The notes under the pieces are model-generated. The model ran no database searches, was not told where the DNA came from, and saw only the letters and a list, made by a program, of their open reading frames with translations. Position numbers and translations under genes: made by a program. A stretch of DNA of 64,000 nucleotides from Rugamonas apoptosis (GTDB lineage: Bacteria > Pseudomonadota > Gammaproteobacteria > Burkholderiales > Burkholderiaceae_D), in the NCBI RefSeq assembly GCF_014042355.1, contig NZ_JACEZU010000009.1, positions 124,001 through 188,000 of the forward strand, read 5' to 3'. Position 1 is the first letter of the stretch; each line of letters opens with the position of its first letter. Shown here one piece after another: positions 32,075-40,481 of this stretch.

Positions 32075-32737
32075 ATGACCATATCGACCTGGCTGCTGTT
32101 CCTCACCATCTCCCTGCTCACCACCTTTTCGCCCGGCCCCGGCGTGCTGCTGGCGATCGCCAACTGCGCGACGCTGGGGCCGCGCAAGGCGCTGTGCAGT
32201 TCATTGGGTAACGCGCTGGGTATCCTGATGGTCGCCATGCTGTCCGTGACAGTGGTGGGAGTATTGTTCAAGACATCGGCCACGGCCTTCCTGGCGCTGC
32301 GGCTGGCGGGCGGCGGCTATTTGATCCTGCTTGGCTGGCGCCAGTGCCGCAAGCCGTCGTTCGCGGGTGCGGGTGCGGGCGCGGGTACGGACGCACACCA
32401 GCAGGCGCATGCCGCCGTGCCGCCCGACCAGGGCGGCTGGCAATCGGTGGGGCAAGGGCTGCTGGTGGCGCTCACCAATCCGAAAAGCCTGATGTTCTTC
32501 ATCGCGCTGTTCCCGCGCTTCATGGGCGACGAGAACGGCGGCGGCGCGCGTTTCATGCTGCTCACCGCCACCTTCGCCACGTGCGCCATGCTGTCGCACC
32601 TGACCTACATCGCGCTGGCCCGTCCTGTGCTGCGCTTCATGGACAGCCCGCGCCGCGCGCGCCTGTTCAACGGCGCCACGGGCCTGCTGCTGATCGGGCT
32701 GGGGCTGTCGATGTTAACGCTGCAGCGCCATGCGTGA
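32075..32737 (+). CDS. LysE/RhtB-family exporter
   Basis: A 220-aa inner-membrane exporter of the LysE/RhtB superfamily, which expels amino acids or related metabolites. The N-terminal hallmark TFSPGPGVLLAIANCATLGPR is at about 17-37, with six hydrophobic segments overall and ALTNPKSLMFFIALFPRF in the second half. The loop between TM3 and TM4 contains an Ala-Gly run encoded by a short (gcgggt)-like DNA repeat at about 32363-32395. It converges with the VOC gene, the stop codons 9 bases apart. Confidence 0.9.
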   Translation: MTISTWLLFLTISLLTTFSPGPGVLLAIANCATLGPRKALCSSLGNALGILMVAMLSVTVVGVLFKTSATAFLALRLAGGGYLILLGWRQCRKPSFAGAGAGAGTDAHQQAHAAVPPDQGGWQSVGQGLLVALTNPKSLMFFIALFPRFMGDENGGGARFMLLTATFATCAMLSHLTYIALARPVLRFMDSPRRARLFNGATGLLLIGLGLSMLTLQRHA

Positions 32738-32746
32738 ACGCTACCT

Positions 32747-33112
32747 TTACTCCGGCGCGAACACGCGCAGGCGGTGGCCATCGCGGTCCAGCGCCACGAA
32801 GGTGTAGCCGAAATCCATCTGCACCGGACGCTGGGCGATGGTCACGCCCCGCTCCACCCAGTCCGCATAGATGTCGTTGACGGCGCTGCGGTCGGCCTGG
32901 GCGAATGCAATTTCCGCGCCGCCGCCGGAGGCCAGGGCCACCGGCTGCACCGTGTGGCGCGCCCACAGGCCCAGCTTCAGGCCCGACTTGAGCGCGAACA
33001 GGGCGAAGGTGGGCGATGCTTCCACCGGCGCCACGCCCAGCAGCTCAGTGTAGAAGGTGGCGCTGGTTTGCGGGTTGTCCACATACAGCAGGATGAAATT
33101 GGGGTCGATCAT
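32747..33112 (-). CDS. VOC-family (glyoxalase-like) protein
   Basis: A 121-aa single-domain vicinal-oxygen-chelate protein: FILLYVDNPQTSATFYTELLG at the start, GGGAEIAFAQAD in the middle, and the C-terminal metal-site segment FVALDRDGHRLRVFAPE. Members include phenazine/bleomycin-type resistance proteins and dioxygenase-like enzymes; the substrate cannot be read from sequence. GGAGAG precedes the start by 5 bases. It stands alone on its strand. Confidence 0.85.
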   Translation of the reverse strand: MIDPNFILLYVDNPQTSATFYTELLGVAPVEASPTFALFALKSGLKLGLWARHTVQPVALASGGGAEIAFAQADRSAVNDIYADWVERGVTIAQRPVQMDFGYTFVALDRDGHRLRVFAPE

Positions 33113-33272
33113 GACGCTCTCCGCTTAAGTTCAAATTGTTGCGCGCTTGTGATATCGCGAAACATGATGTTAATGGCAAGCGCTGTCATTTTCTGTCAGT
33201 AGCGTTCGGGAAGGCGGGAGGCCCGCCGTCCGTCTGGCGGCTGCCACTTGCGGTACCGGCTCCCCCGGTTTC

Positions 33273-33893
33273 CTACCGTGCCTCCATCGTGGCCAACATC
33301 GACGGACAAACCTGCTCGCTCCGTAATCCGTCAATAACGCCCTGACGGTCGGCTGGCAGCCTGTTCTGGCTTACTTTCCATTTCCCTTCGATGGAGCGTA
33401 TGGGAATCTCAATGCCGACCAGGGCCTTGAGTTGCGCCGCGATAAAGTCATCTGGGGCATCAGCGACTTTCCATGGCGATGCACGTTGCCCCTCATGGTT
33501 GTTAGTCAACTCCTCGATTTGGGCTCGCACCCAAGTCGCGTCATCAAGGATTACCGGCTTGCCGCGTGCCTGGACCATCGCGAAATTCCAGGTGGGCACA
33601 ACCTTGCCGTGCTCAGCCTTGGACGGATACCACGCCGGCGTCACATAACATTCGGGCCCCTGGAAGACGATCAGCGCTTCAGCGCCTCCCTGGAGCGCAT
33701 CCAGTTGGCTGTGTCCCCGTGCCAGATGAGCACGCAGTATCCCGTGTTCCCCGCCGGCGTGCAGCGTGAATGGCATCAGGTTGGCCTCCAGGCCATTGCT
33801 CCCTGCAGTGATCAGCGTAGCTAAAGGGTGTGCGGTCATCAGGCCATGGAGAACATCGAGGCGTTCTTCGCGAAACGCGGATCGGCAGTGCAT
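33273..33893 (-). CDS. PaiB-like FMN-binding split-barrel protein
   Basis: A 206-aa protein of the PaiB/FMN-binding negative regulator family: LATLITAGSNGLEANLMPF, GGAEALIVFQGPECYVTPAWYPSK, VPTWNFAMVQARGKPVIL and the C-terminal IEGKWKVSQNRLPADRQGV are family hallmarks. The fold is that of flavin-binding split barrels such as pyridoxamine-phosphate oxidase. It is divergent from a MocR-type, PLP-binding regulator across about 117 bases. Both genes have a visibly lower GC content (about 52-58% in sampled lines) than their flanks (65-75%), hinting at joint acquisition. AAGGA seven bases upstream supports the start. Confidence 0.88.
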   Translation of the reverse strand: MHCRSAFREERLDVLHGLMTAHPLATLITAGSNGLEANLMPFTLHAGGEHGILRAHLARGHSQLDALQGGAEALIVFQGPECYVTPAWYPSKAEHGKVVPTWNFAMVQARGKPVILDDATWVRAQIEELTNNHEGQRASPWKVADAPDDFIAAQLKALVGIEIPIRSIEGKWKVSQNRLPADRQGVIDGLRSEQVCPSMLATMEAR

Positions 33894-34010
33894 ATCAGGT
33901 CCTTTCAGGGGTTAATTCGTGTGTGCATTTTTTCGCCAAACCGGATTATCATGAAGAGCCAGATATCGATAAATTTAATGGTCCAGTATTTCACGTAAGG
34001 GAGCATGCCC

Positions 34011-35522
34011 ATGCCGCGTCGCCAGCTGTTGATAGAGATTCCCGCCCTGGGAGCGATAGACCGCGCCCGAGGCAGAATTGGCCGGCAACTGGCCGAAGCG
34101 CTGCGCAGCGCTATTTCCAGAGGGGAGTTGGCCGCCGGCGAGCAGCTGCCATCCACCAGGGCACTAGCCGAGTCCTTGGGCGTGTCGCGGGGGACCGTGA
34201 CGGAAGCCTACGAGCAGTTGATGGCCGAGGGCTGCCTGGATGCGCAGCCTGGCGCCAGCACGCGGGTAGCCGCTACGCTGCATGCGCCGAATTCGGCCGA
34301 TCAACGCAGTGCAGTGATTGATGCGGACTGCGCGCCATCTCCCCCGAAGTCCGCCGCACGCTATGCAGCCATTGCTGAGCGCATGGCGCCGCTACCCTCG
34401 GTACCGTTCTCTGTCGCTGTGCCAGAGGGGGCCGTAGCGATGGATGACCACTGGCGCAGGCTCAGCAACCGCGTCCGGGCATCGCAAGTGGCGGCGCCAT
34501 CTGGTTACAGCGACCCCAGAGGCCTGCTGACCTTGCGGGAAGCTATTGCGGCATATCTCCGCAAGGCTCGCGCTGTCCGTTGTGGCCCAGAGAACATCAT
34601 CATCACCGAAGGTACCCAGCAGGGACTCTATCTGGCGGCCAGGGTATTGATGTCCCCAGGCGACGCTGCCTGGGCTGAGGACCCTGCCTACCCGGGCCTG
34701 ACTTCGGTGCTCGAAGAGCGCGGCATCGCCATGCAGCGTATCGCGGTGGATAGCCAAGGTTTCGATGTTGCCAGAGCCCTGGAGATGTGCCCAGCGGCCA
34801 AGGCTGCCTTTGTGACCCCTTCGCACCAATATCCGATGGGGATGCCACTGAGCATGCCCAGACGCCTGGCGCTCATGGAATGGGCCAAACAGTCTGGCGG
34901 ATGGATTGTTGAAGACGACTACGACAGTGAGTTGCGCTATGCCGGACAACCGTTTCCTGCCCTACAAGGCTTGGATAGTCGCCGGGTCGTCTACCTCGGG
35001 ACGTTCAGCAAGGTCCTGGCGCCTTCACTCCGGCTGGGTTACGTCGTGGCGCCCGATTGCCTGGCGCCAGCCTTTGCCGGGGCGCGTGCGCTGATGGGCC
35101 GAGGTTCGCCACTGACTGAACAGCATGTCATCGCGGCCTACATGAAAGAGGGCTACTTCGAGACCCATATCCGGCGGATTCGCGCTATCTACGGCGAGCG
35201 ACGCCAGGCGCTGATGGATGCGCTGCAAGTTGAACTGCCCGAGTTGCGCATCCAGCCGGCCGACCAGGGCATGCATATCATTGTCTGGCTTCCCGATGAA
35301 CTAAATGATGTAGCCGTTGCGAAGGCAGCCAACAAGGCTGGAGTTGCGCTACGCGCCTTGTCGCCGATGTGCTCCGACAATCTACCGCTATCCGGATTGA
35401 TGCTTGGCTTCGGTGGCTTCACGAATGAGCAGCTGAGGGATGCGGTGCGAAGGCTACGCCAAGTGCTTGAAAAAGGTTTCCAGGTAAGACCGCCCCCTGG
35501 CTGCACGCTTATTGCCGAATAG
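34011..35522 (+). CDS. MocR/PdxR-type GntR regulator with aminotransferase domain
   Basis: A 503-aa fusion of an N-terminal GntR winged helix (about 15-85; LAAGEQLPSTRALAESLGVS, RGTVTEAYEQLMAEG) and a class I aminotransferase-like domain. The PLP lysine is K334 in YLGTFSKVLAPSLRLGYV, with SHQYPMG and IVEDDYDSELRY also typical of MocR proteins. Such regulators sense PLP or an amino-compound adduct and usually control a divergent neighbour, here the PaiB-like gene. Two in-frame ATGs occur (34005 and 34011); the second has the proper distance to AAGGGAG. GC content is below that of the region. Confidence 0.92.
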   Translation: MPRRQLLIEIPALGAIDRARGRIGRQLAEALRSAISRGELAAGEQLPSTRALAESLGVSRGTVTEAYEQLMAEGCLDAQPGASTRVAATLHAPNSADQRSAVIDADCAPSPPKSAARYAAIAERMAPLPSVPFSVAVPEGAVAMDDHWRRLSNRVRASQVAAPSGYSDPRGLLTLREAIAAYLRKARAVRCGPENIIITEGTQQGLYLAARVLMSPGDAAWAEDPAYPGLTSVLEERGIAMQRIAVDSQGFDVARALEMCPAAKAAFVTPSHQYPMGMPLSMPRRLALMEWAKQSGGWIVEDDYDSELRYAGQPFPALQGLDSRRVVYLGTFSKVLAPSLRLGYVVAPDCLAPAFAGARALMGRGSPLTEQHVIAAYMKEGYFETHIRRIRAIYGERRQALMDALQVELPELRIQPADQGMHIIVWLPDELNDVAVAKAANKAGVALRALSPMCSDNLPLSGLMLGFGGFTNEQLRDAVRRLRQVLEKGFQVRPPPGCTLIAE

Positions 35523-35553
35523 CGTCTTTTCCAAATGACTGTCCAGCGCCGGC

Positions 35554-36426
35554 TTAAGCGGCGCATGGCGTATCGGGCAGCGCGCCCCCGGCGGCGGCAC
35601 GCGGCGCGGCTTCGCCGGCGTGCAAGCGGGCGCGCGGCGCATCGAACAGCAAGCCTTGCGCCAGCGGCGCCATGCCCGCCGCGTCGCCGACGCGCCGCAA
35701 CGCGCGCAACGCCTGCGCCGTATCGAGCCGCTTGAATACGACCGCCGTCCCGGCCTGCCGGCCATGCTGCAGCAGCGCGACGGCCGCCGCCTCGGCGGCC
35801 GCATCGCCACCCAGCGTGCGCACATCGAGCCGGATCACATCGGGCCGCACCCGTTCCAGCAAGTGCAGGCCGTCGGCCGCGCTGGCCGCCTGCACGGCGA
35901 TGCGGAAGCCGTTGCGCCGATAATTGTCGGCCACATAATTCAATAACCAGCCTTGCCGTTCAGTCGCCAGTGGCAACAGCAGCACAATGCGCGCCATCGG
36001 CAACCCCAGCGCCTCGACAATGCGCTGAAATGCATGGCCGTGATTGCTGCTGACCGCGCTCAGTAGCCGGTCGTGCACGTTCAGATACAGGTCGGCGTCG
36101 CCGTCACCGCCCTGGCGGAAAAAATTGATCGCATGCAGCATGCGGCACAGCCGGTCCAGCTCCACGGATTCATCATCGCTGGCGGCATGGTCCAGCAATT
36201 TCCACAGCGACAAGCCCTCGTCGGCGGCCGCCACACTACGCGCCAACCCCTCATGCGCACGCACCGCGCCGCCATCGAGCGCGCGCACCGGCTGGAAGGC
36301 GCTGGTCATGGTGCAATTGAAAAAACGGCCCAGCGCGCGGCCCTGCTCATCGAGCCAGATGCTGGTCGACGCGCCGCCGCGTTCGGGCAGGCGGGCCAGA
36401 TATTGATCCAGTATCGGAAAACGCAT
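35554..36426 (-). CDS. Degenerate EAL-domain protein
   Basis: A 290-aa protein with an EAL-like fold that has lost most c-di-GMP phosphodiesterase residues. Recognisable are FQPVRALDGGAVRAHEGLAR (EAL motif changed to E-G-L) and LYLNVHDRLL with the conserved Asn. The LExTE glutamate is gone (IVLLLPLAT), DDFGTG is absent (FRIAVQAASA), and the KID lysine is replaced (VIRLDVRTLGG). Catalysis is therefore very unlikely; a binding or protein-interaction role is possible. Of three in-frame ATGs, the one at 36426 has GGAG six bases upstream and is chosen. It converges with the MocR gene. Confidence 0.78.
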   Translation of the reverse strand: MRFPILDQYLARLPERGGASTSIWLDEQGRALGRFFNCTMTSAFQPVRALDGGAVRAHEGLARSVAAADEGLSLWKLLDHAASDDESVELDRLCRMLHAINFFRQGGDGDADLYLNVHDRLLSAVSSNHGHAFQRIVEALGLPMARIVLLLPLATERQGWLLNYVADNYRRNGFRIAVQAASAADGLHLLERVRPDVIRLDVRTLGGDAAAEAAAVALLQHGRQAGTAVVFKRLDTAQALRALRRVGDAAGMAPLAQGLLFDAPRARLHAGEAAPRAAAGGALPDTPCAA

Positions 36427-36553
36427 CAGTGACTCCATGCTCTTTGTCATGCCGGCAGAGTAGCGCGCCGGTGATGCGAACTGAACGAATCGTTTCGGCC
36501 ATCGTTATGCATTTTTTACATAAACGCCCCGCCACGCTTCGGCGTCTCAGCGA

Positions 36554-38290
36554 CTACGAATCATGCTTGTCGGCGAAGAAGTGCTTGCTGACGTTGACCA
36601 GCTTTTCCGCCTGCAAGGTCACGGCCGAGCGCTTGCGCCCGCCCTCGCCGATTTCAGCCTTGCAGCGCTCCAGCGCCGCGCCGAATTCCTGCTGGTAGTC
36701 CGATGGCCCCAGCACGGAGAACAGGTCGGCCTTGTCCAGCTTGGCCTTGACGCGCTCGTTGGCCTCGCACAGCAGCACGCGCACGCCGCGCGTCTGCATC
36801 TTGCGCACCACTTCCTCCAGCGTCTGGATGCCCGTGATGTCCATGAACGGCACATGACGCAGGCGGATGATGAGGATGTGCGGCTCGGTATGGGTCTGGA
36901 TCAGGGCCCGCTCGAAATTCTCCACCGCGCCGAAGAACACCGGCCCTTCGATGCCGTACACCAGCACCCCCGGCGGCAGCGCCGGCAAGCCCTGCTCGGC
37001 CAGTTCCTGGGCCAGTTGCTTGTCCGTCTGCGACTGCACTTCCACGGACGTCGACATGCGGCGCAGGAAGTGCATGGTGGCCATGATCACGCCGATGTTG
37101 ACGGCCACCACCAGGTCGGCGAACACGGTCAGCAGGAAGGTGATGATCAGGATCACCACGTCGGCCCGCGGCGCGCGCCGCACCATGCGGGCGAAGTGCT
37201 TGATCTCGCTCATGTTATAGGCCACCACGAACAGGATGGCGGCCAGCGCGGCCAGCGGCACACTGGCCGCCAACGGCGCCAGCGCCAGGATGATCAGCAC
37301 CAGCGTGGCCGCATGGACGATGCCGGCCAGCGGACTGGAGCCGCCGTTGCGGATGCTGGTGGCGGTGCGGGCGATGGCGCCCGTGGCGGCGAAACCGCCG
37401 AACAGGGGCGCGGCGATGTTGGCCAGCCCCTGCCCGATCAGCTCCTGGTTGGAGTCGTGCCGGGTGCCGGCCATGCCGTCGGCCACCACGGCCGACAGCA
37501 GCGATTCGATAGCGCCCAGCATGGCGATGGTGAAGGCGGGGCTGATCAGTTCGAAGAAGCGGGCCAGCGTCACCGACGGCAGCTTGAAGCCGGGCAGCTG
37601 CTGAGGAATGCCGCCGAACGCGCTGCCGATGGTGGCCACGCCATCGAAGCGGAAGATCACGTAGACCAAGGTGGTCACCACCATCGCCACCAGCGGCCCC
37701 GGCACGTGGCGCAGGCCCGGGACGCGGGGCGACAGCAACACCAGCAGCAGGCTCAGTACGGCCAGCGCCGTGGTGGCCAGATGCAACTGCGGCAGGATCT
37801 GGATCAGATTCCACAGTTTTTCGTGGAAGTGGCTGGCCTCGACCGGATGCAGGCCAAAGAAATACTTCCACTGCCCCACCCAGATGATGACGCCGATGCC
37901 GGCCGTGAAACCGACGATCACCGGCGCGGGAATGAAACGGATCACGGCGCCCATGCCGGCGAAACCCATGGCGACCAGCATCAGGCCCGCCATCAGGGTG
38001 GCCACCTGCAAGCCGTCGATGCCGTAGCGGGCCGTCACGCCGGCCAGGATGGCGATGAAGGCGCCCGTGGGGCCGGCGATCTGGGCCCGGGTGCCGCCGC
38101 AGGCCGATACCAGCGCGCCAGCCACGATGGCCGTGTACAAGCCCTGCTCGGGCCGCGCCCCGGAAGCGATGGCGAAGGCCATAGCCAGCGGCAGCGCCAC
38201 CACGCCGACGATCACGCCGGCCACCACATTGCGCAGCAACTGGCTGCGCGCAAACAATCCGGCGCGGTGCGCCGCGACGATACTGATCAT
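36554..38290 (-). CDS. SulP-family anion transporter with STAS domain
   Basis: A 578-aa inner-membrane SulP (SLC26-like) transporter for sulfate, bicarbonate or a dicarboxylate. The membrane part has the family start VVAGVIVGVVALPLAMAFAIASGARPEQGLY, then GPTGAFIAIL and about ten further hydrophobic segments including the TRHDSNQELIGQGLANI signature. A cytoplasmic STAS domain covers about 430-540 (VLVYGIEGPVFFGAVENF, FMDITGIQTLEEVV). The C-terminal tail is Lys-rich. AAGGAT precedes the start. It is a single gene with no sulfate-assimilation neighbours. Confidence 0.92.
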   Translation of the reverse strand: MISIVAAHRAGLFARSQLLRNVVAGVIVGVVALPLAMAFAIASGARPEQGLYTAIVAGALVSACGGTRAQIAGPTGAFIAILAGVTARYGIDGLQVATLMAGLMLVAMGFAGMGAVIRFIPAPVIVGFTAGIGVIIWVGQWKYFFGLHPVEASHFHEKLWNLIQILPQLHLATTALAVLSLLLVLLSPRVPGLRHVPGPLVAMVVTTLVYVIFRFDGVATIGSAFGGIPQQLPGFKLPSVTLARFFELISPAFTIAMLGAIESLLSAVVADGMAGTRHDSNQELIGQGLANIAAPLFGGFAATGAIARTATSIRNGGSSPLAGIVHAATLVLIILALAPLAASVPLAALAAILFVVAYNMSEIKHFARMVRRAPRADVVILIITFLLTVFADLVVAVNIGVIMATMHFLRRMSTSVEVQSQTDKQLAQELAEQGLPALPPGVLVYGIEGPVFFGAVENFERALIQTHTEPHILIIRLRHVPFMDITGIQTLEEVVRKMQTRGVRVLLCEANERVKAKLDKADLFSVLGPSDYQQEFGAALERCKAEIGEGGRKRSAVTLQAEKLVNVSKHFFADKHDS

Positions 38291-38472
38291 GCTTATCCTT
38301 GGCTGGGGCTGAACTACGGGCCGTTGCTGTCCATGATACGACAGCGGCGCGTCAAAGTGGGCGACCCGAACCCATGCCCGCGCACGGTTGGCACGTTCAA
38401 TACAGGGCGCGGCGGATTCTGCTAGCCTGAAAATACTGTAGAGACGCAGAAAAGCTGCCCAAAGGAATGATC

Positions 38473-39516
38473 ATGAAAAACCGACTACTTTTGTGCTGGC
38501 TGCTGGCCGGCACGCCCCTGCTGGGTGGCGCGGCCACCTATGTCAGCGTGAACCTCAACCTGTCCACCTATCCCGACCTGGTGCCGGTGCCGGGCTACCC
38601 GGTGTATTACGCGCCCCGCCTGCGGGCCAATTTCTTCTTTTACGATGGCCTGTACTGGCTGCTGAGCGGCGACAACTGGTACGTCAGCTCCTGGTATAAC
38701 GGCCCCTGGTCCTACGTGGGGCCAGACGCCGTGCCGTTGTTCGTGCTGCGCGTGCCGGTACGCTACTACCTGGCACCGCCCGCCTATTTCGTGGACTGGC
38801 GCCGCGATGGGCCGCCGAGGTGGGATCGCCACTGGGGGCCGGACTGGGAACGCCGCCACGAAGGGTGGGAACACTGGGACCGCCATGCCGCGCCGCGCCC
38901 GGCGCCGCTGCCCACTTACCAGCGCCAGTACACGGGCAACCGCTATCCACAGCCGGCCCAGCAGCAAAGCCTGCAAGGTCAGCACTACCGCTATCGCCCT
39001 CACGACGCGGTGGCGCAACAGCACTTCCAGGCGCCGCTGACCACACAGGAAGCGCGGGATACACGGCCGGCCCAGCTCAGCCAGCCGGTGCCGGAACGCC
39101 AGCATGCTGCGTCGGGCCGGCAGGAGCAGCAGCCGTGGCAACAGCAGCGGCAGCAAGAGCGGCAACAGGAGCAACAGCAGCGCCAACAGGAGCGGCAACA
39201 AGAGCAGCAGCGACAACAGGAGCGACATCAGCAGGAGCACCCAGCGCAGCAGCGCCAGCAGCCCGCGCCGCACTATGGCGCGCAGTCCCATGCGCCACAA
39301 CCGATGCCTTCGCCGCCACCGGGCCGCATGGAAACCAACCGCCCGCCACCGGAGCGCGAGCCTGCACCCGCTCCACGCCAACAGGCGATGCCGCAAGGCC
39401 ATGCGGCGCCACCGCACGAGGGGGCGGGACGTCCCGAGCGTGGCGAGGAGCGCAAGGGCCCGCCGGCCAAACAGAACGAAGGACGGCGCGACCGGGATCA
39501 ACGTGATGAACACTGA
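38473..39516 (+). CDS. Secreted YXWXXG-type, glutamine-rich disordered protein
   Basis: About 347 aa, starting with a signal peptide (MKNRLLLCWLLAGTPLLGGA, cleavage probably near ATYVSV). A folded N-terminal part of about 110 residues is Tyr/Trp-rich (YYAPRLRANFFFYDGLYWLL, WYVSSWYNGPWSYVGP), resembling the YXWXXG repeat family seen in beta-proteobacterial periplasmic proteins. The rest is disordered: Trp/Arg-rich, then a Gln/Glu/Arg tract (39121-39265) and a Pro-rich, charged tail. The ATG at 38473 suits AAAGGA better than the one at 38467. Function unknown; an envelope or extracellular-matrix role is a guess. Confidence 0.75.
   Translation: MKNRLLLCWLLAGTPLLGGAATYVSVNLNLSTYPDLVPVPGYPVYYAPRLRANFFFYDGLYWLLSGDNWYVSSWYNGPWSYVGPDAVPLFVLRVPVRYYLAPPAYFVDWRRDGPPRWDRHWGPDWERRHEGWEHWDRHAAPRPAPLPTYQRQYTGNRYPQPAQQQSLQGQHYRYRPHDAVAQQHFQAPLTTQEARDTRPAQLSQPVPERQHAASGRQEQQPWQQQRQQERQQEQQQRQQERQQEQQRQQERHQQEHPAQQRQQPAPHYGAQSHAPQPMPSPPPGRMETNRPPPEREPAPAPRQQAMPQGHAAPPHEGAGRPERGEERKGPPAKQNEGRRDRDQRDEH
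39121..39265 (+). repeat. Short degenerate repeat encoding QQRQQER-type tract
   Basis: Imperfect 12-15-base CAG/CAA/GAG/CGG units encode alternating Gln, Arg and Glu (for example QQRQQERQQEQ). Synonymous changes between units show it is not a fresh expansion, though slippage is possible here. Confidence 0.75.
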
Positions 39517-39623
39517 CGGGCAGCAATGTCATTTCGACATTTCTTGTTTAAACAACCTATTGATGGCTGGAAAGTTAAAAAGCCGTCCAGTAAGATTGGG
39601 CTTCCGGACGTCCAGGAACCCGC

Positions 39624-40481
39624 ATGAGCATGACATCAATCGCCCACACCACTATCGCGCTGCTGCTTGGCTGGGCGGGCGTGGGCGCGGCCGTGAACAC
39701 ACACGCCACGCCGCTGGCCCCGGAACAGGTGATCCGGGTCTGCGGCCAGGTCGCGGAATGGCCGCCCTATCTGTATTTCAGGCGCGACCAGGGCGGCCCC
39801 ACGGATGACGTGATCGGCTATTCCGCCGAAATGCTGCAACTGAGCCTGGAACGCAAGGGCTTGCGCTACACGCTGGACATGTTGCCCTGGCGGCGTTGTA
39901 CGGAATCCGTCCGGCTAGGCATGCATGACATGATGACCGACCTCGCCAACGACCCCTACCGGGCCAAGACCTACCTGGTGAGCAAACCGTACTACACCCA
40001 GCACCTGGTCTATTTTTTCGACATGTCGCGTCCCCGGCCTGCCATCGACACAGCGGCCGACCTGAAAAAGCTGCGGCTGTGCGCCGTCAACGGCTACACC
40101 TATGCGGCGTTCGGCCTGAACCCGGCGCAGATCGACACCGGCTCGCAAGACCTGATGCAATCGCTGCTCAAGCTCAAGAACAACCGCTGCGACGCCGTGC
40201 CGGAGCGGCTGGAAATCGCGCTCGGCTACCAGGCACTGGGCAAAATCGATTTCAAGGTGCTGGGCATCTCCTACGGCGCCCTGCCGGACTTGCAACCGTC
40301 GCCGTTCCACATGATGGTGAGCCGCAACGTGCCGTATGCGGCCGAACTGCTGGAGGTGCTCGACGACGGCATCGAGTCACTCGGCCGCGGCGGCGATGCG
40401 AGGCGGCTGGCGGCCAAATACGGCATCACCGATCCGGGTCTGGGCCGCCCTCCGCGCCGCGCTTCTACACCCGTTCGATGA
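39624..40481 (+). CDS. Periplasmic family-3 solute-binding-like protein
   Basis: A 285-aa protein with an N-terminal signal region (ALLLGWAGVGAAVNTHA) and an SBP_bac_3-type fold: VIRVCGQVAEWPPYLYF, IGYSAEMLQLSLERKGL, YTLDMLPWRRCTESVRLG, and the lobe-crossing LCAVNGYTYAAFGL. The CTESV and DMMTDLAND segments are typical of the orphan binding proteins of beta- and gamma-proteobacteria that lack a permease; none is encoded nearby. It may act as a sensor partner or be an ABC component served from elsewhere. AGGAA precedes the start. The 3' end overlaps pcaF on the opposite strand by 17 bases. Confidence 0.8.
   Translation: MSMTSIAHTTIALLLGWAGVGAAVNTHATPLAPEQVIRVCGQVAEWPPYLYFRRDQGGPTDDVIGYSAEMLQLSLERKGLRYTLDMLPWRRCTESVRLGMHDMMTDLANDPYRAKTYLVSKPYYTQHLVYFFDMSRPRPAIDTAADLKKLRLCAVNGYTYAAFGLNPAQIDTGSQDLMQSLLKLKNNRCDAVPERLEIALGYQALGKIDFKVLGISYGALPDLQPSPFHMMVSRNVPYAAELLEVLDDGIESLGRGGDARRLAAKYGITDPGLGRPPRRASTPVR

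Noticed and set aside
33213-33227. GGCGGG-agg-CCCGCC hairpin upstream of the VOC gene region
   Set aside because: A 6-bp GC stem is common by chance at this composition and has no T run, so a terminator call is not supported.
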